Positions 34,546-42,301 of a DNA stretch of 64,000 nt are shown here, piece after piece (the first letter of the stretch is position 1; every line of letters begins with the position of its first letter). The position numbers and the translations under genes were made by a program. Source of the DNA: Acidimicrobiia bacterium (GTDB lineage Bacteria; Actinomycetota; Acidimicrobiia; Spongiisociales; UBA5794); assembly GCA_026985095.1 (NCBI GenBank), contig JALSQW010000056.1:133144-197143 (forward strand), read 5' to 3'. The notes under the pieces were generated by a model. That model did not search any database and was not told where the DNA came from. It saw only the letters and a list, made by a program, of their open reading frames with translations.

Positions 34546-35732
34546 GAGCCCGCGCCGGTCGGGCGGTCCCTTTCGATCTCGTCGGCGCCGATGCCGAGCA
34601 GGAACAAGATGGCGTCCAGGTAGGGGACGCTCACCGCGGTGTCCGCGACCTCGGTGACCGAGCGCTTGGCGTTGAACGCGATCCCGAGTCCGGCCGCCGC
34701 GAGCATGTCGAGATCGTTGGCGCCGTCGCCGATCGCGACGGTCTGCTCGAGGGGGACGTTCTCCATCTCGGCGACGTGGATCAGCAGCTCGGCCTTGCGG
34801 CGCCGGTCGACGACCTCACCGCACAGACGCCCCGTCAGGCGGCCATCCACGATCTCGAGTTCGTTGGCGAAGGCATGGTCGAACCCGAGACGCTCGCGCA
34901 GGGTGTCGGTGATCCGACGGAAGCCGCCGCTGACGATCGCCGTCGAGAAGCCGAGCCTGCGGAGGGTCCGGACGAACCGCCGCGCTCCGGGCGTCAGGCG
35001 GAGGCGGTCCACCACCCGTTCGATGGCGTCGGCGTCGAGGCCTTCCAGCAGCGCGACCCGCTGCTGGAGGGCGGCGGAGAAGTCGAGTTCGCCGATCATC
35101 GCGCGTCGCGTCAACTCGGTCACCTCGTCGGCCTTGCCCGCCTCCTCGGCGAGCAGATCGATGACCTCGTCGCGGATGAGCGTCGAATCCACGTCGATGA
35201 CCACGAGGCGCTTCGCCCGACGCTCGAGTGCTTCGGGTTGGACCGCGACGTCGATGCCGTGGTCCATGGCGGCGGCGCCGAGACGGCGACGGAGGTCCTG
35301 ATCGTCGGCGCCGGCGACGATCAGCTCGTAGCTGGCCACCGGATCGTTCGCCAGTCGCCGGATCCGCTCGATGTTGCCGCCGGCGCCTGCGATCGCCTCC
35401 GCGATGGCCGCCAGCGCAACGGGAGGGAGGTGGGAGGCGATGACCGTCACGGCGTGGCGTCGGAGCGAAGGGAGCTCCGCGGTCGGCGGGCTCGTCTCTT
35501 CGAACTCGATCTCGATGCCCTGTTCCCAGCCGAAGAAGAGCAGGTCGCGGAACGCAGCACGTTCCTCGTCGATGGAGACGACGACGTCGAGCGTGAGGCG
35601 CCCCATCACGACGAACTGCTCCATGTCGAGCACCCGCGCCTCCTGGTCGGCGAGGATCGACAGCAACCCGGAGGTGATGCCGGGGCGATCGATGCCGCTC
35701 ACATGGATGAGGATGGTACGACGTTCAGGCAT
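34542..35732 (-). CDS. serB: Phosphoserine phosphatase with N-terminal ACT domains
   Basis: A 396-aa HAD phosphatase performing the last step of L-serine synthesis. Residues ~1-170 form two ACT-like regulatory domains (ILIHVSGIDRPGITSGLLSIL; ELIVAGADDQDLRRRL). The HAD core follows, with the nucleophile motif VIDVDSTLIRDEVIDLLA, IVSGGFRRI, and AIGDGANDLDMLAAAGLGIAFNAK. This two-ACT form is typical of actinobacteria, where serine feedback via ACT is known. ATG 35732 is preceded at 8 nt by a -10-like TACGCT. It ends in a 4-bp overlap with dnaE. Confidence 0.94.
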   Translation of the reverse strand: MPERRTILIHVSGIDRPGITSGLLSILADQEARVLDMEQFVVMGRLTLDVVVSIDEERAAFRDLLFFGWEQGIEIEFEETSPPTAELPSLRRHAVTVIASHLPPVALAAIAEAIAGAGGNIERIRRLANDPVASYELIVAGADDQDLRRRLGAAAMDHGIDVAVQPEALERRAKRLVVIDVDSTLIRDEVIDLLAEEAGKADEVTELTRRAMIGELDFSAALQQRVALLEGLDADAIERVVDRLRLTPGARRFVRTLRRLGFSTAIVSGGFRRITDTLRERLGFDHAFANELEIVDGRLTGRLCGEVVDRRRKAELLIHVAEMENVPLEQTVAIGDGANDLDMLAAAGLGIAFNAKRSVTEVADTAVSVPYLDAILFLLGIGADEIERDRPTGAGS

Positions 35733-35740
35733 CGGCGCGC

Positions 35741-35746
35741 AGCGTA
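35741..35746 (-). promoter_or_regulatory. -10 TACGCT upstream of serB
   Basis: On the minus strand TACGCT ends 8 nt before the serB ATG with no ribosome-binding site in between, consistent with a leaderless or near-leaderless transcript. Confidence 0.4.
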
Positions 35747-35755
35747 GCGGTCCCG

Positions 35756-36823
35756 TCAGATGCCTCGGCGCACGAGGTCGACGAGACGCGCGCTCTGGCG
35801 CACCAACGCGCCGAGCTCGGCCATGGTCGCCGGCGGCGTGGGGAGCCACGGGACGGTGGCCGGATCGACGCGGTAGCGGTTCGAGAACTCCCGCCGAGCC
35901 GCCTGTTGGCGGGCCGCCTCCGCCCCCCACCGTCGCAGGTTCATCTTCAACACCGAGCGGAGCTCCGCATCGGGGACACCCCGGATCGGACGGTCCGCCG
36001 CGGTCACCCACTCGGCGGGGAGCGCCCGGTTGAAGAGGACCAGCTCGGGGATCACCTCGACGTCGGTCAGCTCCTCGAAGAACCGGCGGGCTTCCCGCAA
36101 CGGGGTCGGATCCGAGGTCGTGACGACGATCGTCGCGGCCCGCCGGAGGTGACGCTCGATCGTGCGGGCCCGCGTTCGCAGACCGTCGTACATCGTGCGC
36201 AGGTCGAGGAGGAACTCGGCGATCTCCTCCAGGAGCGGGCCCCCCAGGACCGTGTCCGCGAGGCGCAGCATCGGCCGGGCGGTGATGCGGTAGAGGGCCC
36301 GTCGAGCGGGAAGGCGGGCTCCGGTGAGCCACAACAGCAGCTTGCCGCCCACCAGGTCTCCAGTCCGTCGTGGGGCGAGGAAGAAATCGATGCCGCCACC
36401 CGACGGGGGAGTGTCGACGATCAGCACGTCCCAGACCCCGGACTCGATGAGCTGGGCCATCTCCTCGCTCGCGGCGAACGCCTGGGCCGCGGGGAAACGA
36501 TCGGCGATCGCCCGGAAGAACGGGTTCTCGAGGAGGCGATCGGCGACGTCGGGCTCGGCGTAGTGGTGGATGACGCTCTCCCACGACGCGGTGACGTCCA
36601 ACATGGCCGCCCACAGGCCCGGATGGCCGGAGACCTCGACCGGCTCGTTGCCGAGCGGCCCGACGCCCAGCGCATCGGCCAAGCGGCGGGCGGGGTCGAC
36701 CGTGAGCACGAGGGAGCGCGCGCCCTCGTCGGCCGCGACGATCGCCATCGCCGCCGACAGGGTGGTCTTGCCGACACCGCCCGCGCCGGTGACGACGATG
36801 GTCCGGGTCCGGGGTGACGTCAT
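35756..36823 (-). CDS. ArsA/Get3-like ATPase, second gene of a pair
   Basis: A 355-aa SIMIBI-class ATPase. Deviant Walker A TGAGGVGKTTLSAAMA (with the preceding Gly-Gly), switch-like LTVDPARRLADAL, and DVLIVDTPPSGGGIDF as Walker B region. Similar proteins in mycobacteria (the Rv3679/Rv3680 pair) form a heteromeric Get3-like complex that has been connected to detoxification and membrane protein handling rather than arsenite export. No arsenite cysteines are visible. Start ATG 36823 overlaps the stop of the partner gene (ATGA), so equal amounts of both subunits are expected. Confidence 0.88.
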   Translation of the reverse strand: MTSPRTRTIVVTGAGGVGKTTLSAAMAIVAADEGARSLVLTVDPARRLADALGVGPLGNEPVEVSGHPGLWAAMLDVTASWESVIHHYAEPDVADRLLENPFFRAIADRFPAAQAFAASEEMAQLIESGVWDVLIVDTPPSGGGIDFFLAPRRTGDLVGGKLLLWLTGARLPARRALYRITARPMLRLADTVLGGPLLEEIAEFLLDLRTMYDGLRTRARTIERHLRRAATIVVTTSDPTPLREARRFFEELTDVEVIPELVLFNRALPAEWVTAADRPIRGVPDAELRSVLKMNLRRWGAEAARQQAARREFSNRYRVDPATVPWLPTPPATMAELGALVRQSARLVDLVRRGI

Positions 36824-37680
36824 CGTTCGGCTCCCAGCTCCTCGGAGAGGCGAGCCGCGACCTCTTCGGGGGTGAGCGTCCCGAACAGGAACGGCAGCCT
36901 GATCCCGGCGGGGAGACGGGCCAGCCATCGATGCTGGTCCTCCACCATGTCGAGGTGCAGGAGCGCTGCAGAGCGGGCGGGGCCATCGGGGACCTGCGCC
37001 AACCGGTCCCGTTCGACGTCGAGGGGATCGAGCACCCGGTTGGCGATGATCCGGGTGACCTCGATAGGGGCGTCGACCTCGAGGTCGTGGAGGGACTCGA
37101 GGGTCTCCACGACGGGCAGCTCCGCGGGGGTGGTGACGAGGACCAGACCGGCCACGGCGGGATCGGCGATCGTACGGCCGATCGACGCGGCCTGCTCCCG
37201 GACCGCTCCGGCGGGGACGAGACCGGCGATCGTCTCCGGCGCCCGCAGGTACGAGCGGAGCTGGCCGAGAGCCGGGGCATCGACGACGACCAGATCCCAG
37301 CGATCCTTCCACACCTCATAGACGGGCTTACCGATCGAGATGATCTCGCGAACTCCCGGTGCCGTGTCGACCAGCAGGTTGAGCGCTCTGGTGAGCTGCC
37401 CGGTCGGCGCCATCTTGGGCACTCGGAGCTGGAGCTTCAGGTACTCGTCGAGGGCACGGGCCCGGTCGATGACCACCAGAGAGATGCCGGGGCGAACCTG
37501 GAGGGGCTCGTAGCGTGCATGGGGGGCAGCGAGGTGCCCGGCGATCCCGACCGGGTCGGTGAGTCCCATGGCCAGGACCTGGAGCCCGCGCCGGGCCGCT
37601 TCGATGGCGATGGCACCAGCGACGGCCGACTTGCCGACCCCGCCCTTGCCCGAGACGATGAGCAGCCGCTTGTCGAACAC
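36820..37680 (-). CDS. ArsA/Get3-like ATPase, first gene of a pair
   Basis: A 286-aa protein with a clean deviant Walker A KGGVGKSAVAGAIA, then LQVLAMGLTDPVGIAGHL and WDLVVVDAPALGQLRSYL. It is shorter than its partner and lacks the equivalent of the DPARR segment, so the pair is likely an asymmetric heterodimer like the mycobacterial Rv3679/Rv3680 proteins. GTG start at 37680 with a -10-like TACGCT 6 nt upstream. A small gene of conserved type runs divergently from the same 66-bp spacer, which is shared control in all likelihood. Confidence 0.87.
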   Translation of the reverse strand: MFDKRLLIVSGKGGVGKSAVAGAIAIEAARRGLQVLAMGLTDPVGIAGHLAAPHARYEPLQVRPGISLVVIDRARALDEYLKLQLRVPKMAPTGQLTRALNLLVDTAPGVREIISIGKPVYEVWKDRWDLVVVDAPALGQLRSYLRAPETIAGLVPAGAVREQAASIGRTIADPAVAGLVLVTTPAELPVVETLESLHDLEVDAPIEVTRIIANRVLDPLDVERDRLAQVPDGPARSAALLHLDMVEDQHRWLARLPAGIRLPFLFGTLTPEEVAARLSEELGAER

Positions 37681-37686
37681 CCGCGG

Positions 37687-37692
37687 AGCGTA
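37687..37692 (-). promoter_or_regulatory. -10 TACGCT of the ArsA-like operon
   Basis: TACGCT on the minus strand ends 6 nt before the GTG at 37680. A second TACGCT at 37711-37716 on the plus strand can serve the divergent small gene, so both promoters fit into about 30 bp. Confidence 0.45.
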
Positions 37693-37746
37693 CCCTGCCG
37701 ACGAGACGAGTACGCTGCGGCCATCAGCGGCTCAGCGGAGGACGAC

Positions 37747-37989
37747 GTGGCCAAACTCGACGTGGACGAGTTCCTGCAACGGTTCCGGGACCGAGCGAAA
37801 GCGGTGGAGGAGCGGGGCATCCCGCCCCTCGAAGGCGACGCCCGCAAGATCTTCATCGAACAAGCCAAGCTCGACCATCTCGACTACTCGCTGGTGGGGA
37901 GCGCCTCGTGGTCCGTCGAGGAGGGCAACCTCGTCCTCCGCATCCCCCTGGCGTCCGGCTCCGACCAGGGAACGGAGACCGACTCCTAG
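37747..37989 (+). CDS. Small conserved-type protein divergent from the ArsA-like pair
   Basis: An 80-aa soluble protein: an acidic helical start (KLDVDEFLQRFRDRAKAVEERG), then PPLEGDARKIFIEQAKLDHLDYSLVG and a beta hairpin ending LVLRIPLA. It has no known domain and no membrane segment. GTG start with GGAGG 8 nt upstream. Divergent placement next to the Get3-like ATPases suggests a functional link (adapter or cargo), but this is only inference. Its TAG stop shares the palindrome CTAG with the stop of the ThyX-like gene on the other strand. Confidence 0.7.
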   Translation: MAKLDVDEFLQRFRDRAKAVEERGIPPLEGDARKIFIEQAKLDHLDYSLVGSASWSVEEGNLVLRIPLASGSDQGTETDS

Positions 37990-39668
37990 CGACCCGCCGT
38001 TGGGGTCTCGTCGGGGTCGTCGAGACCCAACGCGGCGCGTTTCGCGGCGGCGCGGCGTTCGGTCGCCAGGCGCCCCAAGGCGTGATCGCGATGATCGACG
38101 AACCGCATCGCTCCGGCGAGGAGCCGGTGTCCGGCCGTCTCGGCGATCTGACGATGCATCTCCTGGCACACCCGCCGGTAATCGGGATGGCCGCCCTGCT
38201 GGGTACGGAGCTCGAGGAGATGGAACGCCTCCCGGACGTTCATCTGCATGGAGAACCTGATCCGATAGGCGAAGGGCACGACGTACTGGGCGACGTCCGC
38301 TCCGAGGCCGTCGGCGACCTTCCGGTACGTGTCCGCCGCCTTCGTCATCGCCTCGTCCCACGCCTCGCGCCCCTCGATGTCGTCGATCGCCGCGGGCGTC
38401 ACGTACCCGTGGTCGGTCGAGAGGCGTTGCCACTCCACGGTGAGCATCCGGTGTCGCTGCAGGTCGCGGAAGATCCCGTAGTCGCACAGGATGTCGAACC
38501 GGTACGCGGACCGTTCCATCGCCCGCCCCGGCTTGTGGCGCCGGTTGCCGCGCTCGCCCACGTACGCCTCGAGGAGCCGTTGCTTGCGTTCGGGGGACAT
38601 CGCGGCGACGATCCCCATGAGCTGATCGTCGGGGAGGTTGGTCACCGAGTAGAGGGCTGCCGCGGCGATCTTGTCCTCGGCGTCGGGATCCCACTCGACG
38701 AGGGTCACCTCGGGGCGGGGCTCGGGTTCGGCGTCGACGGTGGCGGCGATCTCCTGGACCGCCGCCGCGGTGGCGCGGAGGTAGCCGCTCCATGCGCCGC
38801 CTCGATCGGGGACGTCGACCCGCCGCATGAACGCCGGGATCACCTTGCGGAGCTCGGTGAGGATCAGATCGGCGTAGGTGCGGACCTCTGCCAGTGGATG
38901 AGCTCGCATCCGGATCAGGAGCATCTCGTAGGCCTGGCCCGAAGCGAAGATGCCGACGTTCGACGTGGTGGCCGCCGGGAGGAGACCACGGAGGTCGTCG
39001 CAGGCCCTGGCACGGATGGTCGAGCGCCACACGAACGTCGAATCAGTGTCCTCCTTGGGATGCATCGTCTCGTAGTACGGCACGATGCGTGCCATCAGCG
39101 AGGTGTAGGTGTCGAACAGCGAGTCCATCGTGGCGACGTACTCGCCGGCCAGCTCGGAGGCGGCGATCTCGGCGGGGATGTGGTAGCGGTAACGCCCCCC
39201 GAGGGTGGTGTCGTAGAAGATGTACCGGGTCGATTGCTCCAGGTAGGAGGCAAGGCGCCCCCACTCGAGGACCTTCGTCAGGACGTTGGAAGCCTGTTCG
39301 CATGCCAGATGTGCGCCCCCGAGCTGGGCGACCGAATCGTCGCCGTACTGGGTGAATACCCGTTCGTACAGATCCTCGGCACGGTTCAGGCGCACCGCAG
39401 GGTCGTCGCCGTCGAGCTGGTCGGCGACGGCGCGGATCCCGATCTCGGGGCGGTCGTAGAACTCGTCGAGGAAGAGGCGGCGGAGGGACTTGGGGGACCG
39501 ACTGTACCGAGCGAAGAGGGCGCCTTTCACCACCTCGGGGAGGTTCACGAGGGCGAAGACGGGCCCGTCGACGTTCGTGAAGAACCGCTCCAGAACGAGC
39601 CGTTCCTCGGAGGTGAACTCCTCGGGATGGTACGTCGGGGGCGTCGTCGGTGCGGCGGCGGAGGTCAT
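37986..39668 (-). CDS. Tandem ThyX-like protein (two degenerate flavin-dependent TS domains)
   Basis: The 560-aa protein is built from two ThyX folds. Domain 1 (~40-300): YGDDSVAQLGGAHLA, then WGRLASYLEQSTRYIFYD at 136-152, a ThyX motif in which RHR has become WGR and the conserved Asn is Leu, and later RACDDLRGLLPAATTSNVG. Domain 2 (~330-530): FRDLQRHRMLT with RHR at 405-407 but without the following SxNExSxRY, then VPFAYRIRFSMQMNVREAFHLLELRTQQGG. True ThyX is a ~220-260-aa tetramer that methylates dUMP using FAD. The split of motif halves between two domains suggests either a composite active site or a new role. Often annotated simply as thymidylate synthase; that should be treated with care. 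Confidence 0.8.
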   Translation of the reverse strand: MTSAAAPTTPPTYHPEEFTSEERLVLERFFTNVDGPVFALVNLPEVVKGALFARYSRSPKSLRRLFLDEFYDRPEIGIRAVADQLDGDDPAVRLNRAEDLYERVFTQYGDDSVAQLGGAHLACEQASNVLTKVLEWGRLASYLEQSTRYIFYDTTLGGRYRYHIPAEIAASELAGEYVATMDSLFDTYTSLMARIVPYYETMHPKEDTDSTFVWRSTIRARACDDLRGLLPAATTSNVGIFASGQAYEMLLIRMRAHPLAEVRTYADLILTELRKVIPAFMRRVDVPDRGGAWSGYLRATAAAVQEIAATVDAEPEPRPEVTLVEWDPDAEDKIAAAALYSVTNLPDDQLMGIVAAMSPERKQRLLEAYVGERGNRRHKPGRAMERSAYRFDILCDYGIFRDLQRHRMLTVEWQRLSTDHGYVTPAAIDDIEGREAWDEAMTKAADTYRKVADGLGADVAQYVVPFAYRIRFSMQMNVREAFHLLELRTQQGGHPDYRRVCQEMHRQIAETAGHRLLAGAMRFVDHRDHALGRLATERRAAAKRAALGLDDPDETPTAGR

Positions 39669-39755
39669 CGGTGCGAGGTCACGGGATCACGGGTCACCGT
39701 AGCAGCGACCACGATGCCGGACGAAACATGATCCTCGTCATGGCTACGTCGCCGG

Positions 39756-39761
39756 TACCCT
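39756..39761 (+). promoter_or_regulatory. -10 TACCCT, leaderless, for the next small gene
   Basis: GGTACCCT with TACCCT ending 7 nt before ATG 39769, the same layout as for polA and several others in the window. Confidence 0.5.
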
Positions 39762-39768
39762 CGTGCCC

Positions 39769-40050
39769 ATGGTCGTCTTCCTTCGGGTGCTGGCGGGTTC
39801 CCTGGCCACCGTCGCCGCCGCGGTCGTGATCGTGCCGATCCTCGTCCTGGTGGATCTCACCTCGGGAGGAACGGGGCTCGGCCTCTGCCCGGCCGGGCTG
39901 ATGGCGTGCTCCAATGGGTACTTCACCGGCCCGGAGCTGTTCGGGCTGTTGACCTCGGCGCTGTTCGTCGTCGGTGGTGCCCTCGCCGTCACCCTCCGGA
40001 TCCTCCGTTCCGTGGAACGTCGCGGCGATCGTCTCAGTGCGCCTCGCTGA
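39769..40050 (+). CDS. Small membrane protein, two hydrophobic segments
   Basis: A 93-aa protein with a first hydrophobic segment VLAGSLATVAAAVVIVPILVLVDL and a second LFGLLTSALFVVGGALAVTLRI, separated by a short loop with two Cys (GLCPAGLMACSNG) that may form a disulfide outside. Unknown family. ATG 39769 fits the leaderless promoter; GTG 39763 is two codons upstream. The last 17 bp overlap the end of the EamA transporter gene on the other strand. Confidence 0.6.
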   Translation: MVVFLRVLAGSLATVAAAVVIVPILVLVDLTSGGTGLGLCPAGLMACSNGYFTGPELFGLLTSALFVVGGALAVTLRILRSVERRGDRLSAPR

Positions 40051-40915
40051 TGGCCTCCGCCGAGGTGAGGTCCTCCAACTCGGGTGGCGTGAACGTCAGC
40101 ACGACGTAGATCCCGGCCATGATCGCCGCCGCTCCGAGCCATCCACGCCCGTCGAGGCGCTCACCGAGGACGACGGCGGCGGTCGCCGCCGCGAACACCG
40201 GTTCGAGCCCCAGCACGATGGCGGTCCTGCTCGGTCCGATCACCGTCTGGGCACCCACCTGCAGTAGGAACGCTCCGCCGCTGATGACGAGACCGGTGAC
40301 CAGCAGCGCCCCGATGACCTCACGTGACGGCACGGGGAACCCCTCCACGAGAACGGACGCGATCAGGGCGGCGATGGCGGTGACGAAGAGCTGCACGCCG
40401 GTGAACTCGACGACGCCGTGGCGATGGGCGTACCGGGAGAGCGTCACGATGTGGGCCGCGAAGGCGATCGCGCACACGACCGTCAGCGCATCGCCCGGAT
40501 GCAACCGGAACCCGTCGCCCACGGTCAACAGCGCCAACCCGACGATCGACAGCGTCGCACCGGCGACGGTCGCCACTGGTGGGGAGGTTCGCCGAAGGGC
40601 GGCCGCCAGCAGCGGCGTGAACACCACGTACAGGCCGGTGATCAACCCCGAGTTCGACGCGGTGGTGGATGCCAACCCGGAGGTCTGGGCCGCGTACCCG
40701 ATGAAGAGGAACGCGCCGGCGATGACGCCATCGCGCCACACGGTGCGATCGCGGGGGAAGGCGATGACGAAGAGCAGGACCGCCCCGAGCAGGAAGCGCC
40801 AGCCGACGAACGCGAACGGCGGCAAGGTGGCGATGGCGCCCTTGATCACCACGAAACTCGCTCCGAACAAGAACGCGGCGAGTGCCAGACCGAGATGTGC
40901 GGATCGGCGGGACAT
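40034..40915 (-). CDS. EamA/DMT-superfamily transporter
   Basis: A 293-aa membrane protein with about ten helices in two EamA repeats: the first starts LGLALAAFLFGASFVVIKGAI, the second around IGALLVTGLVISGGAFLLQVGAQ with the usual LEPVFAAATAAVVLGERL. This is a drug/metabolite exporter type; substrates in the family are amino acids, nucleotide-sugars and others, so none is proposed. ATG 40915 gives the standard N-terminus; an upstream in-frame start would add a charged leader. A -10-like TAGCGT lies 8 nt upstream. Confidence 0.9.
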   Translation of the reverse strand: MSRRSAHLGLALAAFLFGASFVVIKGAIATLPPFAFVGWRFLLGAVLLFVIAFPRDRTVWRDGVIAGAFLFIGYAAQTSGLASTTASNSGLITGLYVVFTPLLAAALRRTSPPVATVAGATLSIVGLALLTVGDGFRLHPGDALTVVCAIAFAAHIVTLSRYAHRHGVVEFTGVQLFVTAIAALIASVLVEGFPVPSREVIGALLVTGLVISGGAFLLQVGAQTVIGPSRTAIVLGLEPVFAAATAAVVLGERLDGRGWLGAAAIMAGIYVVLTFTPPELEDLTSAEAISEAH

Positions 40916-40923
40916 GGCGACGC

Positions 40924-40929
40924 ACGCTA
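40924..40929 (-). promoter_or_regulatory. -10 TAGCGT upstream of the EamA gene
   Basis: TAGCGT on the minus strand ends 8 nt before ATG 40915; no ribosome-binding site intervenes, suggesting a leaderless mRNA. Confidence 0.4.
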
Positions 40930-40981
40930 TCAGGTGACGGCGTCGGGCGGTCCTTCCGTCGTCCTCGACGTCGCGGAGCGG

Positions 40982-40987
40982 TACCGT
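40982..40987 (+). promoter_or_regulatory. -10 TACCGT, leaderless
   Basis: GGTACCGT ends 7 nt before ATG 40995, matching the window-wide leaderless pattern. Confidence 0.5.
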
Positions 40988-40994
40988 GTCACCC

Positions 40995-41441
40995 ATGTCC
41001 GACCACGAGACGACCTCGGTACCCGTTCCGCTTCGAGAGCGGCTCCCCGACTACCTCGTCATCTTCGCGATCGGCCTGGTCGTCGCCGTCGTCGTCGGAG
41101 GGGTCATCTCGGCGGCGTCGACTGCCTCGCTCGCCGACGGCATCGGCTACACGATCATCCTGCTCGGGGTCGTGTTCCTCCTCGCCGGGGGAGCGACCGG
41201 TGGCGGATACACCAGCCTCGGGATGGGGGCCGTCGGGGCGATGTTCGGCGCCCGCAGGCTCGACGAAGACGACGGCATCGACAGCGGCCCAGGATCTCGG
41301 GGCGAGGCGCCCGACCCGTACGAACGGCTGAGACGTGGTCTCCGTCCCGAAGCCAACCCGCGGGCCTTCTGGCAGGTCATCGCCGGCATCGCCTACGTGG
41401 CGATCGGCCTGCTCGTCGTGATCCGGTTCGGCGTCGCCTGA
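40995..41441 (+). CDS. Hypothetical membrane protein, three helices
   Basis: A 148-aa protein with hydrophobic segments at ~20-42 (YLVIFAIGLVVAVVVGGVI), ~50-72 (IGYTIILLGVVFLLAGGA) and ~125-145 (FWQVIAGIAYVAIGLLVVI), joined by an acidic loop (LDEDDGIDSG) with PYERLRRGLRPEANPRAF. The two helices plus loop plus helix layout is seen in small actinobacterial membrane proteins of unknown function. No catalytic motif is seen. Not assignable to a pathway. Confidence 0.65.
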   Translation: MSDHETTSVPVPLRERLPDYLVIFAIGLVVAVVVGGVISAASTASLADGIGYTIILLGVVFLLAGGATGGGYTSLGMGAVGAMFGARRLDEDDGIDSGPGSRGEAPDPYERLRRGLRPEANPRAFWQVIAGIAYVAIGLLVVIRFGVA

Positions 41442-41444
41442 GCC

Positions 41445-41846
41445 TCACCCGAGGCGCCGGCTCAGGCCGAGGGCGGCGCCGACGAGGACGGTGACGGTGC
41501 CGGCCAGCAGCAGCCAAGGACCGGTACCGGGCCTGGCAGGGATCCCCACGGCGGCCAGATCGCCGGCCGCGGCGTAGGCGTCGACCACCTTCTGGGCGGC
41601 GAAGATGGTGGCCACCGCGGCGAGGATCGACACCAGCAGCGCCGCCCACGACACGAGCCCCTCACGCCGATCGCCGGCGACGACGGCCAGGGCGATCATC
41701 ACCACCACCATCGCCGCCGGCCAGGCGGCCCCCTCGAATCCGTCGATGTTCGAACTCGCCGGCACGACCAGGTAGGCAGTACCGAGCGAGACCGTGGCGA
41801 GGGCTGCTCCGGCGACGATGAGCAGGCGAGCGGGATGCACGGTCAC
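41445..41846 (-). CDS. Hypothetical four-helix membrane protein
   Basis: A 133-aa protein with four hydrophobic stretches (LLIVAGAALATVSLGTAYLVV; AAMVVVMIALAVVAG; SWAALLVSILAAVATIFAA; WLLLAGTVTVLVGAALGL). GTG start overlapping the stop of the thioesterase gene (GTGA), so it is co-translated with it. No recognised family. It converges with the preceding plus-strand membrane gene, with a 3-bp gap. Confidence 0.65.
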   Translation of the reverse strand: MTVHPARLLIVAGAALATVSLGTAYLVVPASSNIDGFEGAAWPAAMVVVMIALAVVAGDRREGLVSWAALLVSILAAVATIFAAQKVVDAYAAAGDLAAVGIPARPGTGPWLLLAGTVTVLVGAALGLSRRLG

Positions 41847-42301
41847 GCTCCGGTACCGGCCGTGGTGTCCGAGGCGACCAGGAACAAGCCGTGGGCCTCG
41901 GCGACCACGCCCTCCGACGACGTCATCCGGGCCGACATCACCAGACGGCTCCCGCGGCGCTCCAGCAAGGTTCCCTCCAGCGAGAGGACCTCGTCCATCG
42001 GGGCAGGACGCCGGTACTTCAGCTCGAGCTTGGCGGTCAGCACCGGAACCCCCTCGTGCAGCATCGCCGTCCACGCCAGGGTCTCGTCCAGCGCGGTCGC
42101 CACGATCCCGCCGTGCAGGACGCCGTCGAAGCCCCGGTGATCGGGACGCGGTCGGAAGGTCGCCACGACCTTGCCGTCGTCGGTGGGGGCGAAATCGTCC
42201 AGGCCGAGGCCGATCGGGTTCTCCGCGCCGCACCCGAAACAGCCTTCGTCGCCGCCCTTCAGGCGTTCGATGCGCCCGTCGAGTCCCGACGGGCGGGTCA
42301 T
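41843..42301 (-). CDS. PaaI-like hotdog-fold thioesterase
   Basis: A 152-aa protein with CFGCGAENPIGLGL at the start, then the hotdog helix FDGVLHGGIVATALDETLAW, where HGGI and the following acidic residue form the acyl-CoA thioesterase active-site region, and LELKYRRPAPM. Acts on an acyl-CoA; the substrate is unknown. ATG 42301 overlaps the xpt stop and gives the normal length, whereas the upstream start would add an out-of-family leader. Third member of an xpt-thioesterase-membrane protein run coupled by 4-bp overlaps. Confidence 0.85.
   Translation of the reverse strand: MTRPSGLDGRIERLKGGDEGCFGCGAENPIGLGLDDFAPTDDGKVVATFRPRPDHRGFDGVLHGGIVATALDETLAWTAMLHEGVPVLTAKLELKYRRPAPMDEVLSLEGTLLERRGSRLVMSARMTSSEGVVAEAHGLFLVASDTTAGTGA

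Noticed and set aside
34542-37319. A 925-codon fusion of serB with upstream ATPase sequence
   Set aside because: SerB starts cleanly at ATG 35732 with its first ACT domain; the rest is an out-of-frame reading of the ATPase genes.
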